A stretch of 39,391 bases of DNA, from the IMG/VR virus record IMGVR_UViG_3300010158_002994, positions 1-39,391 of that record; one strand, given 5' to 3'. Position numbers and translations under genes: made by a program. The notes under the pieces were generated by a model. That model ran no database searches, was not told the DNA's origin, and saw nothing but the letters and a program-made list of their open reading frames with translations. Shown here in pieces: positions 22,898-29,968 of the stretch. Every line of letters begins with the position of its first letter. Positions within the stretch are counted from its first letter, which is position 1. The stretch comes from a virus.

Positions 22898-25207
22898 ATG
22901 CAAGAAAAAAGTTATGTATTAGTCGACACTTTCGACAAACTAAAAGACATGGTCAATCATGTCAAAGACAAAGAGATTATTGCTTTCGATACCGAGACCA
23001 ACTCTTTGAACACAAGACAAGGAACTATAATAGGTTTCTCAGTATCAGCAGAAATCGGTGAAGGTTATTATATGCCCACAGCGGTTTACGATAAAGCAAG
23101 CGATTCTCTAGTAAACGCTACCATAGACGGTAAAGACTGTCAAGATCTAGCAAAACAATTCATATCAAAATTAATCGGTAAAAAGTTGATCATGCACAAT
23201 GCATCGTTTGACTGTCGATTCGTTAAGAATTTTTACGGTGTAGATTTATTACCAAGTCTTTACGTAGATACCATTCTATTGGTACACACGGTAAACGAAG
23301 AAGGCGCAGGATTTGCTTTCGCTAGTCCATTCGGTCTAAAAAGTATCGCACAATCCATCCAAAAAGAATTAGGTCTTGATGTTACCAAAGAAGCAAACGA
23401 AGAACAAATCGAGTTAAAGACGTCAATCAAAGAGAACGGCGGATCTATAACTAGAGAAAACTACGAAATATACAAAGCTGACATAAACATTCTAGCAAAG
23501 TACGCCGCAGCAGATACCGACTTAACGTTGAGAGTGTATCACCACTTTATTAAAGAGCTTTACGCACAAGGTCTTGAAACCTTCTTTTTTGAAGACGAAG
23601 TTATGCCATTGTACAGAGAGGTCACAATTCCAATGGAAGAGGTCGGTGTTAAGCTTGACGTAGAGACAATGAAAAAAGCAGATCTTGATATTACCGAAGA
23701 GATGAACAAGAGATCAAAAGCAGTAGTAACAGAATTGCTTTCAGATAGCAGAGTCAAGCATTGGATTTTAGACAAAGCAAAAGAGGCTTACCCAGCAAAT
23801 AGTAAAGGCGTATTCGCTCAGAAAGTTGTAGAAGAGTGTGGATTAGAATTACCGAAATCAGAAAAGACTGGCAAATACAACATTACAAAATCAGAAGTAG
23901 CAAGATTACCAGAGTCGGCAGCAAAACAATTCTTATTAAACGGTGCAGATGTATTGGACGAAGACTTCTCTAACAAGATCAGTATGAAAATGTGGAGAGA
24001 AGCAAACGACGGTAACTTCTTTAACATTCAATCAAAAGATCAATTAGGCGAAATAGCTTTCAGCGTTCTTGGATTCAAACCGTTGTCCAGTACCAAAAAA
24101 GGTAAAGCGCAGTTCGACGAAGATATGTTACAAGTCATTTCAGAAACATACGAGTGGGCAAAGAATCTAAGAATATACAACAAGCTACTAAAGATCAAAT
24201 CAACTTACATAGATCGATTCCTAAATGCTAGCGAGAATGAGATCTACTATTTCTACTACAAACAACACGGTACTGTATCAGGTCGTTACGGATCAGATGC
24301 TCAACAGTTACCAAGACCTAAAGAAGAAGGCGATGACGATGCAGTAATTATCGAATACACAAACTTGGTAAGAGCATTCTTTATTCCAAAACAGGGCAAT
24401 ATATTTGTAGACTGCGATTACGAATCATTGGAGCCACACGTATTCGCTCACGTTTCTGGTGACGAAGGTCTTAAGGACATCTTTAGAAATAACTGGGATT
24501 TTTATTCCACTATTGCTATCAAAACAGAAGGTCTTAATCAATACTCAGGAGACAAGAAAGCAGATAACTTTTTAAGAAAGCATGCGCCAAAGAAAAGAAA
24601 CACCGCTAAAGCCTATGCATTAGGTATTCCTTACGGTATGGGTGCTTACGCTTTGGGTAAAAATATTGGAGTGTCTACCAAAGAAGCGGATAAATTAGTT
24701 AAAGGTTACTTAAGTGGATTTCCCGAACTAGACAAGTGGATGAAGCGATCTGAGAACGAAGCTAAAACATTGGGATACGTTAAAACACAAGTTGGTCGAG
24801 TAAGACACTTGCCAAAGGTGAAAGCAATATACGAGACCATTGGTGACGGCATGTTGGATTGGAACTTTAAAAGAAAGATGGAGTTCGAATTTGGTAAGGA
24901 CAACGTTAAGAACTTGAGCAGAGACTTTGTAAACGGTCTAAACAACGCCAAAAACGTACAGATACAGGGACTGTCTGCATCTATCGTAAACAGAGCTGCA
25001 ATGGAAATCAATAGAGAATTTAAGAAGAGAGGAATAGCTGGCTGGGTGTGCGCACAAATACATGACCAGATCGTATGCGAAGTACCTAAAGAAAACGCAG
25101 AAGAAGCTGCTAAGATTGTACAAGATAAAATGGAAAATACTACAAAATTAAGTATTGCATTAAAAGCGCCACCCATGATTGCACACAACCTAAGAGACGG
25201 TCACTAA
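22898..25207 (+). CDS. Family-A DNA polymerase with 3'-5' exonuclease (replicative)
   Basis: The start is set at ATG 22898; a TTG at 22892 is in frame but two codons earlier. The 769-aa protein has a proofreading domain ('IIAFDTETNSL', D31 and E33; 'MHNASFDCRF'; 'YAAADTDLTLRVY') and a complete polymerase domain: 'HGTVSGRYGSDAQQLPRP', motif A 'FVDCDYESLEPHVFAHVS' (D507), motif B 'RNTAKAYALGIPYGMG', and motif C 'QIHDQIVCEV'. At the position equivalent to E. coli Pol I Phe762 it carries Leu (L575). There is no 5' nuclease domain; the separate enzyme at 16622 may supply it. The diverged polymerase at 12853 is a second, unlike member of the same family. Confidence 0.93.
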   Translation: MQEKSYVLVDTFDKLKDMVNHVKDKEIIAFDTETNSLNTRQGTIIGFSVSAEIGEGYYMPTAVYDKASDSLVNATIDGKDCQDLAKQFISKLIGKKLIMHNASFDCRFVKNFYGVDLLPSLYVDTILLVHTVNEEGAGFAFASPFGLKSIAQSIQKELGLDVTKEANEEQIELKTSIKENGGSITRENYEIYKADINILAKYAAADTDLTLRVYHHFIKELYAQGLETFFFEDEVMPLYREVTIPMEEVGVKLDVETMKKADLDITEEMNKRSKAVVTELLSDSRVKHWILDKAKEAYPANSKGVFAQKVVEECGLELPKSEKTGKYNITKSEVARLPESAAKQFLLNGADVLDEDFSNKISMKMWREANDGNFFNIQSKDQLGEIAFSVLGFKPLSSTKKGKAQFDEDMLQVISETYEWAKNLRIYNKLLKIKSTYIDRFLNASENEIYYFYYKQHGTVSGRYGSDAQQLPRPKEEGDDDAVIIEYTNLVRAFFIPKQGNIFVDCDYESLEPHVFAHVSGDEGLKDIFRNNWDFYSTIAIKTEGLNQYSGDKKADNFLRKHAPKKRNTAKAYALGIPYGMGAYALGKNIGVSTKEADKLVKGYLSGFPELDKWMKRSENEAKTLGYVKTQVGRVRHLPKVKAIYETIGDGMLDWNFKRKMEFEFGKDNVKNLSRDFVNGLNNAKNVQIQGLSASIVNRAAMEINREFKKRGIAGWVCAQIHDQIVCEVPKENAEEAAKIVQDKMENTTKLSIALKAPPMIAHNLRDGH

Positions 25208-25215
25208 TATTTATT
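25207..25215 (+). promoter_or_regulatory. Candidate phage promoter motif ATATTTATT (Fe-S cassette)
   Basis: Begins at the polymerase stop codon and ends 16 nt before the ATG of the IscU-like gene, so the Fe-S genes may have their own promoter. Confidence 0.55.
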
Positions 25216-25231
25216 TATATAAAAACACAAT

Positions 25232-25642
25232 ATGGCATACTCAGATAAGGTAATAGACCACTACGAAAACCCAAAGAACGTAGGCACTTTAGACAAGTCG
25301 AAAAAGAACGTGGGTACAGGATTGGTTGGAGCACCAGAGTGTGGTGACGTTATGAGACTTCAGATAGAAGTTATCGACGACATTATTGTTGACGCTAAAT
25401 TTAAAACATTTGGTTGCGGTTCTGCTATCGCTTCCTCTTCTGTAGCTACAGAGTGGTTGAAGGGCAAGACATTAGACGAAGCAGTAACGATAGACAACAT
25501 GGATTTGGTAGAAGAGCTAAACCTTCCGCCTGTTAAAATTCACTGTTCAGTATTAGCTGAAGACGCTATCAAATCTGCGATAAACGATTATAGACAAAAA
25601 CAAGGGCTAGAACAACTAGTCTTTGAAGAATCACACATATAA
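25232..25642 (+). CDS. iscU: Iron-sulfur cluster scaffold protein (IscU-like)
   Basis: A 136-aa protein that is a complete IscU: 'YSDKVIDHYENPKNVGTL' at the N-terminus, scaffold Cys C37 in 'GAPECGDVM', C62 in 'FGCGSAIASSS', and C105 in 'LPPVKIHCSVLAEDAI'. D39, the residue that tunes cluster release in bacterial IscU, is present, and the LPPVK motif recognised by the HscA chaperone is intact at 98-102. It builds [2Fe-2S] or [4Fe-4S] clusters on delivery of sulfur and iron. It starts a compact three-gene set with a ferredoxin and IscA. No cysteine desulfurase (IscS) is in the window, so sulfur would come from the host enzyme. Confidence 0.93.
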   Translation: MAYSDKVIDHYENPKNVGTLDKSKKNVGTGLVGAPECGDVMRLQIEVIDDIIVDAKFKTFGCGSAIASSSVATEWLKGKTLDEAVTIDNMDLVEELNLPPVKIHCSVLAEDAIKSAINDYRQKQGLEQLVFEESHI

Positions 25643-25652
25643 AAAATAGATT

Positions 25653-25961
25653 ATGAGTTTTATTATCGGAAAAGCATGCGTTGATTGTATGGATACAGCA
25701 TGCGCAAGTGCATGTCCAGTTGATTGTATACACGGACCAATAGACATCGAAGGATCTGGATCGGAAGTAGAAAAGCAGGGTAGAGAGGCATTCCCAGGAG
25801 GCCAACTCTACATTAATCCAGATACGTGCATCAATTGCGGGGCTTGCGTACCAGAATGTCCAGTTAGTGCTATTTACGAAGACGAAGATCTTGCCATAAA
25901 AGCAGGAGACGAAGAATCAGTTCATAAAAACTACGGATTCTTTGGATTAAAATATGCCTAA
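25653..25961 (+). CDS. Dicluster (4Fe-4S/7Fe-type) ferredoxin
   Basis: A 102-aa protein with two Cys motifs: 'CVDCMDTACASACPVDC' (C9, C12, C17, C21, with C25 after) and 'CINCGACVPECPVSAIY' (C59, C62, C65, C69). This matches Bacteroidota ferredoxins of the 7Fe/8Fe type that act as low-potential electron carriers. Its partner here is unknown; as part of the Fe-S set it may supply electrons for cluster assembly, the job of the ferredoxin in the Isc system, although that one is of the [2Fe-2S] type. Start ATG 25653 is 10 nt after the IscU stop; its stop overlaps the next start (TAATG). Confidence 0.9.
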   Translation: MSFIIGKACVDCMDTACASACPVDCIHGPIDIEGSGSEVEKQGREAFPGGQLYINPDTCINCGACVPECPVSAIYEDEDLAIKAGDEESVHKNYGFFGLKYA

Positions 25962-26284
25962 TGGTAACTGTATCAGAAACAGCTGCAAAGAAATTAAATT
26001 CGCTAATTGAGGAAAGCGGATTCAAAACTCCATTCGTTAGAGTGGCAGTTAAAGGAGGTGGATGTAGTGGATTGTCTTACGACCTTTCATTTGATACAGA
26101 ACAACAACCATCGGATACTTTAGCAGAAGATAAGGGCGTACAGATACTAATAGATATGAAATCTTTGCTATATCTGTATGGTACCGAACTGGATTTTTCT
26201 GATGGATTAAACGGCAAAGGGTTTCAGTTTATAAACCCAAATGCAAGTAGAACTTGTGGATGTGGTGAAAGTTTCGCACTTTAA
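25961..26284 (+). CDS. iscA: A-type Fe-S cluster carrier (IscA/SufA/HesB family)
   Basis: A 107-aa protein with the conserved cluster-binding Cys at C35 ('GGGCSGLSYDLSF'), C99 and C101 ('SRTCGCGESF'), identical in position to E. coli IscA. It would carry clusters from the IscU scaffold to targets such as [4Fe-4S] enzymes. The start overlaps the ferredoxin stop by one base (TAATG), a sign of translational coupling. It is the last gene of the Fe-S set, followed by the chaperone operon with its own promoter motif. Confidence 0.93.
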   Translation: MVTVSETAAKKLNSLIEESGFKTPFVRVAVKGGGCSGLSYDLSFDTEQQPSDTLAEDKGVQILIDMKSLLYLYGTELDFSDGLNGKGFQFINPNASRTCGCGESFAL

Positions 26285-26297
26285 ACTTAAGTTTTAT

Positions 26298-26315
26298 TAT
26301 CATTTAAAAATGATA
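26298..26315 (+). terminator. AT-rich hairpin after the Fe-S cassette
   Basis: TATCATTT and AAATGATA form an 8-bp AT-rich stem with a 2-nt AA loop, just after the iscA stop. It may act as a weak terminator or mRNA 3' end stabiliser; no T run follows it, so a promoter-associated role is equally possible. Confidence 0.35.
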
Positions 26316-26316
26316 T

Positions 26317-26325
26317 ATATTTATA
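26317..26325 (+). promoter_or_regulatory. Candidate phage promoter motif TATATTTATA (chaperone operon)
   Basis: Lies in the 117-nt gap before hsp20, leaving a 76-nt leader to the ATG, much longer than at other copies. That leader contains an inverted-repeat arm, a short upstream ORF and a Shine-Dalgarno site. Confidence 0.5.
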
Positions 26326-26338
26326 GAAAATAAGGACC

Positions 26339-26347
26339 GGTAGGCCT
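26339..26347 (+). repeat. Left arm of a 9-bp inverted repeat flanking hsp20
   Basis: GGTAGGCCT here is the exact reverse complement of AGGCCTACC at 26854-26862, just after the hsp20 gene. Both are followed by TTAGTTA(C/T)G. The two arms are 506 nt apart and could pair in mRNA or reflect an insertion of the gene. Confidence 0.4.
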
Positions 26348-26357
26348 TTAGTTACGA

Positions 26358-26405
26358 ATGTTAAATTTAATAATTAACCCAAAACACACAGGAGGTGTAA
26401 AATGA
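26358..26405 (+). CDS. Possible 15-aa leader peptide coupled to hsp20
   Basis: ATG 26358 opens a 15-codon ORF (MLNLIINPKHTGGVK) that ends with TGA at 26403-26405, overlapping the hsp20 start codon as ATGA. The Shine-Dalgarno site of hsp20 lies inside it, so ribosomes finishing the peptide would be delivered to the hsp20 start. This could be a translational-coupling leader. A chance ORF is possible in such short AT-rich sequence. Confidence 0.35.
   Translation: MLNLIINPKHTGGVK
26390..26397 (+). promoter_or_regulatory. Strong Shine-Dalgarno site for hsp20
   Basis: AGGAGGTG with 6 nt between AGGAGG and the ATG at 26402. It is the only good Shine-Dalgarno I see directly before a start codon in this window, where other starts lack one, consistent with Bacteroidota-type translation. 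It implies unusually high or differently regulated translation of hsp20, or a transferred leader. Confidence 0.8.
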
Positions 26406-26842
26406 CACAATTAACCCATTGGGGCGTCGATCCCTTTGATCTTCTATGGAAGAATCTATTCGACCAAAATTCTAATTTCTCTACAATCGCAGAGAAAATC
26501 TCTTATCCACTAGACATTTACGAGAAACAAGATAGTATCGTATTCGAACTTGCAGCAGTAGGTTTGGATTACGAAGATATCGATATCGAAGTGCAAGGTG
26601 ATGTTCTTCGCATCAAGTACGCAAAAGCAAAAGAAGACGAACCTATAACAAATTTTATCCACAAAGGAATAGCACGAAGATCTTTTGATTTGGCTTGGAA
26701 AATTGCTTCCAAGTTCGATCTAACTTCTTTGGAAGCCACCATAGATAAAGGACTATTAAAAATAGAAATTCCATTATCCGATGAAAGTTTACCAAAGAAA
26801 ATTCAAATCAAACCAAGGACGTTATTTCAAGTTAACGCCTAA
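26402..26842 (+). CDS. Small heat shock protein (Hsp20/alpha-crystallin)
   Basis: A 146-aa protein with the alpha-crystallin domain at about residues 35-135: 'YPLDIYEKQDSIVFELAAVG' (in-frame start), 'YEDIDIEVQGDVLRIKYAKA', 'RRSFDLAWKI', and 'ATIDKGLLKIEIPLSD', the ...GxLxIxIP pattern typical of this family. It is an ATP-independent chaperone holding unfolded proteins for GroEL. Hsp20 genes occur in some T4-type cyanophages. It opens the chaperone operon, with a strong Shine-Dalgarno and a possible leader peptide that set it apart from its neighbours. An inverted-repeat pair flanks it. Confidence 0.9.
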   Translation: MTQLTHWGVDPFDLLWKNLFDQNSNFSTIAEKISYPLDIYEKQDSIVFELAAVGLDYEDIDIEVQGDVLRIKYAKAKEDEPITNFIHKGIARRSFDLAWKIASKFDLTSLEATIDKGLLKIEIPLSDESLPKKIQIKPRTLFQVNA

Positions 26843-26853
26843 ATAAAATAAAG

Positions 26854-26862
26854 AGGCCTACC
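26854..26862 (+). repeat. Right arm of a 9-bp inverted repeat flanking hsp20
   Basis: AGGCCTACC, 11 nt after the hsp20 stop codon, is the reverse complement of the arm at 26339-26347 and is followed by CTTAGTTATG, the start of the next gene. Confidence 0.4.
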
Positions 26863-26872
26863 GCCCTTAGTT

Positions 26873-27073
26873 ATGTTTAGCATCTGTAAAAATTACATCA
26901 AAGTCAACGACTCGCTTTTCCAAGTGGTAAAGCAAATGCCTGAGGACCGGATCGATAATCCTGAAACTGAGGTAGAAACTATTAAAAAATGGTTAGGTGC
27001 TGACACCGCATTTAAAAAAGATGGAATGTTATATTTTTGTATTAAAATTGAAGACCTAGAAATAATAAATTAA
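26873..27073 (+). CDS. 66-aa unknown protein in the chaperone operon
   Basis: A 66-aa protein starting in AGTTATG between hsp20 and groES. The sequence ('SICKNYIKVNDSLFQVVKQM', then 'VETIKKWLGADTAFKKDG', 'MLYFCIKIEDLEIIN') has alternating beta and helix character and is acidic overall. I recognise no family. Because it is embedded in a groESL operon with only 3 nt before groES, it may be a co-chaperone, adaptor or regulator; this is inference from position only. Confidence 0.6.
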   Translation: MFSICKNYIKVNDSLFQVVKQMPEDRIDNPETEVETIKKWLGADTAFKKDGMLYFCIKIEDLEIIN

Positions 27074-27076
27074 AAA

Positions 27077-27370
27077 ATGAGTAAAATTAAACCACTCAAC
27101 GGTTTTATCGTATTGAAACCAGTTGAAGAACAAGAACAGACCTACGGAAACATTGTAATTCCAGACTTAGGTAAAGAGCGTCCTGAAATGGGCGAAGTAG
27201 TAGCAGTTAGCGAAACTTACAATTGGCACACAGATTCAAACATTAAATCAACACTTAATGTTGGAGACAAAGTTCTAATTCCAAAAATGGGATCAATGAA
27301 GATCACAATGGAAGGAGAAGATTATTTCATCGCAAAAGATACTGAAATCTTAGCAGTTATAACAGAATAA
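27077..27370 (+). CDS. groES: Co-chaperonin GroES
   Basis: A 97-aa protein of normal GroES length. It begins 'KIKPLNGFIVLKPVEEQEQT', has the mobile-loop region 'TYGNIVIPDLGKERPEMGEVVAVSE' (only partly quoted as 'GNIVIPD' and 'GEVVAVSE') and ends 'DYFIAKDTEILAVITE'. The mobile loop usually carries a Gly-Gly-Ile-Val/Leu core; here it is Gly-Asn-Ile-Val-Ile. It forms the heptameric lid for the GroEL chamber. It lies 1 nt from groEL. T4 carries only a GroES replacement (gp31) and uses host GroEL, so a phage with both is less usual. Confidence 0.93.
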   Translation: MSKIKPLNGFIVLKPVEEQEQTYGNIVIPDLGKERPEMGEVVAVSETYNWHTDSNIKSTLNVGDKVLIPKMGSMKITMEGEDYFIAKDTEILAVITE

Positions 27371-27371
27371 T

Positions 27372-28997
27372 ATGAGTACAACAAAAAACATAAACGGAAC
27401 AGAACTTAAAGAGAAGTTACTTTCCGGTATAGAAAAACTAAACCAAGCGGTGTCATCAACATTGGGACCCGGCGGTAGAACTGTTTTGATTAGAGAACAA
27501 AACGGGGAAGTTAAAGTAACTAAAGACGGCGTAACTGTCGCAAAAGCTTTTCATAAGCTAGAAGACGACATCGAAGATTTAGGAGCTCAGTTAGTAAAGC
27601 AAGTTAGTATTAAGTCGGCTATCGAAGCTGGTGACGGTACAACTACTTCCACTTTATTGGCAACAGAAATGGTAAGAGAAGGTTTAAAAGAAATTCGTCA
27701 AGGTTCTAACGCAGTAGAGATTAAAAATGCAATCGATAAAACAGTTAAACAGGTTATCGAATATATTAAGACAATCGCTATTGATATCGAATCAGAAGAA
27801 CAAATTAAACAAGTCGCTACAATTTCAGGCAACAACGATCCAGAAATTGGTAACTTGATTGCTTCTGCAGTAGAGAAAGTTGGTCGCGAAGGAGTTATTA
27901 CAATCGAAGAATCTAAATCAGGTGAAACCAGTTTAGAGGTTGTTGAAGGTATGCAATTCGATCGCGGATACAAATCTCCTTACTTCGTAACTAACAATAC
28001 GAGTATGCAAGCTGTATTGGAAGATCCTTACATCTTCTTATTTGATGGTAGAATTTCAACAGCCCAAGAGTTATTGCAAGTATTAGCGAAAGTAAATTCT
28101 GAGAATAAACCGTTGTTAATTGTTGCAGAAGATATCGGAGACGAAGCATTAGCTACTTTGATTGTAAATAAAATGAGAGGCATCGTTCAAGTTTGCGCAG
28201 TTAAAGCACCAGATTTTGGCGAAAGAAAAACTTTGATCTTAGAAGATATTGCGATCTTAACAGGCGCAGAATTGCTATCTAAAGACAAAGGTCACAAATT
28301 AGATAAATTAACTACTCAACAAGTTTCTCAAGTATTGGGTAAAGCTAGATTAGTAACAGTATCTAAAGATGAAACCACCATTATTGACGGTAAAGGCGAA
28401 GAAGTTAAGTTACAAGCAAGAGCGGAAGAGATTAAAGATCAAATAGATAAATCTACTTCATTCTACGAGAAAGAGAAATTACAAGAGAGATTAGGTAAAC
28501 TAGTCGGAGGTGTTGCAATCATTAGCGTAGGCGGTAATTCTGATATTGAAATTAAAGAAAAGAAAGATAGAGTAGAAGACGCTTTATATGCAACTAAAGC
28601 AGCGTTAGCTGATGGTATAGTAGCAGGCGGAGGTTCAGCTTTATTCCAAGCGTCTATTCAACATCATCCAGAAGAGACTATCCACGATGCTATTGCTTAT
28701 GGAATTGTTCAGAAAGCGATTCAAAGTCCATTCAAGAAGATCTTAGAAAATGCAGGAATTCAAGATTGGTACACTAAAATTCCTAACGAAGGTGAAGTGT
28801 ACGATGCCAAGAATCACAAGATTGTTAATGCTTTAGACGCAGGTATTATTGATCCAGCCAAAGTCGTTATCACAGCGCTTAGAAACGCAGCTTCTGTAGC
28901 AGGAACTATTCTAACCACAGAATCAGTTGTATTCGAAAAGAAAGACAAAGAAGAAAAAACTCAAGACCCAATGATGGGTATGGGTATGGGAATGTAA
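27372..28997 (+). CDS. groEL: Chaperonin GroEL
   Basis: A 541-aa protein, full length for GroEL. Nucleotide-binding motifs are intact: 'TLGPGGRTVLI' (31-36 for LGPGGR), 'KDGVTVAK' (51-58), 'GDGTTT' (87-92), and 'DGIVAGGGSAL' in the C-terminal equatorial domain. The apical domain is complete. The C-terminus ends in a GMGMGM-type tail like the GGM repeats of bacterial GroEL. It would fold phage and host proteins; the N-terminus 'MSTTKNINGTELKEKL' is shorter and different from typical bacterial 'AAKDVKFG' starts, so it is diverged from host GroEL. It acts with groES at 27077. Confidence 0.95.
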   Translation: MSTTKNINGTELKEKLLSGIEKLNQAVSSTLGPGGRTVLIREQNGEVKVTKDGVTVAKAFHKLEDDIEDLGAQLVKQVSIKSAIEAGDGTTTSTLLATEMVREGLKEIRQGSNAVEIKNAIDKTVKQVIEYIKTIAIDIESEEQIKQVATISGNNDPEIGNLIASAVEKVGREGVITIEESKSGETSLEVVEGMQFDRGYKSPYFVTNNTSMQAVLEDPYIFLFDGRISTAQELLQVLAKVNSENKPLLIVAEDIGDEALATLIVNKMRGIVQVCAVKAPDFGERKTLILEDIAILTGAELLSKDKGHKLDKLTTQQVSQVLGKARLVTVSKDETTIIDGKGEEVKLQARAEEIKDQIDKSTSFYEKEKLQERLGKLVGGVAIISVGGNSDIEIKEKKDRVEDALYATKAALADGIVAGGGSALFQASIQHHPEETIHDAIAYGIVQKAIQSPFKKILENAGIQDWYTKIPNEGEVYDAKNHKIVNALDAGIIDPAKVVITALRNAASVAGTILTTESVVFEKKDKEEKTQDPMMGMGMGM

Positions 28998-29015
28998 TAA
29001 ATTAAAAATATAGTT

Positions 29016-29951
29016 ATGAAAATTGGATTAGTATCAATGATGGGAAATGTAGGTTCAACGTTTAACTCACAGGGTGGAGCGTACGGACTTATACAATCAA
29101 AAATGTTGAAAGACGAAAATGCTAACGATACTGTAGACGTAAATCCTCCACCATCAACGTGGGGGACTTACGATCTGCTTTATATTTGCGAAGGAGTTAA
29201 TTTCGTAGCGGGATCTTTTAACGTTCCTGGTGGACCTCAACCACTTCACACAGAAAAAATGAAAGCTATTGCCGAATTTAAAGGCGAGCTAAGATATTCA
29301 AACAGTATATTCGACTTCAATAAGTTCAACCAAAGATTAAAAGTAGAAGGCACATTTCCAGAAACAAATACAATATCTTGGTACAACACTTTTTTAGCTC
29401 ACGGTTTAGTAAGTAGAAAAGGCGTTGTTGGAGATTCTCACGCTTTATCAGTGTGGAAACCTGGACACTCTTTGGATTTTACTGCTGGTAGAACTTTACA
29501 CGGATTCCTAAAAAGAGAAACGGTAGAAGAGATCAATAGCAGATTCGACGAAGTTATATTATACTTCGGTAATATAGATTTACGTTTTCATTTAATGAGA
29601 CAAGATAATCCACAACAAGCTACAGCAGATCTATTTAACAGATACGTAGAATTTGCGAAACAATTAAAGAAAGCAACATTAGTTGAACTATTACCAGTAG
29701 AACACGAATCAAGAAAAATTCCTGGAACTGGTTTGTACAAGAAGCAACCATTCTTTGGTACAAGAGCTGAAAGAATGCAAGTAAGAGAAATTGCAAACGA
29801 AATTATTAACAATTCAGGATTAGAAGTAATTCAGTGGCCATCAGAGTGGATCGATGAAGACGGCACTAAAATGCTAGATATATTAGAAATGAAGCAGTCC
29901 GTGCATTTGAAACCAAAGCAGTATCCTTACTTATCAGATATATTAAAATAA
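29016..29951 (+). CDS. SGNH/GDSL-like hydrolase-type protein (uncertain)
   Basis: A 311-aa protein with AGTTATG start, no signal peptide. A GDSH motif (139-142) could be a GDSL-type catalytic Ser, with 'LYFGNIDLRFH' (183-192) resembling the GxN block and a C-terminal 'QSVHLKPKQYP' that could supply the catalytic His. This spacing fits SGNH hydrolases, which act on acetyl or ester groups of lipids or polysaccharides. The N-terminal 130 residues ('KIGLVSMMGNVGSTFNSQGG', 'LLYICEGVNFVAG') look like a separate alpha/beta domain. It is also possible that this is a host-derived enzyme of another fold. I am not certain of the call. Confidence 0.5.
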   Translation: MKIGLVSMMGNVGSTFNSQGGAYGLIQSKMLKDENANDTVDVNPPPSTWGTYDLLYICEGVNFVAGSFNVPGGPQPLHTEKMKAIAEFKGELRYSNSIFDFNKFNQRLKVEGTFPETNTISWYNTFLAHGLVSRKGVVGDSHALSVWKPGHSLDFTAGRTLHGFLKRETVEEINSRFDEVILYFGNIDLRFHLMRQDNPQQATADLFNRYVEFAKQLKKATLVELLPVEHESRKIPGTGLYKKQPFFGTRAERMQVREIANEIINNSGLEVIQWPSEWIDEDGTKMLDILEMKQSVHLKPKQYPYLSDILK

Positions 29952-29968
29952 TTATTAAAAACAAAAAC

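Noticed and set aside
22892-22900. TTG start for the DNA polymerase
   Set aside because: ATG 22898 is two codons later and a better start; the TTG extension would add only two residues.
24706-25188. 160-aa ORF on the - strand inside the polymerase gene
   Set aside because: It is entirely inside a well-supported polymerase gene and has no recognisable domain; a shadow ORF.
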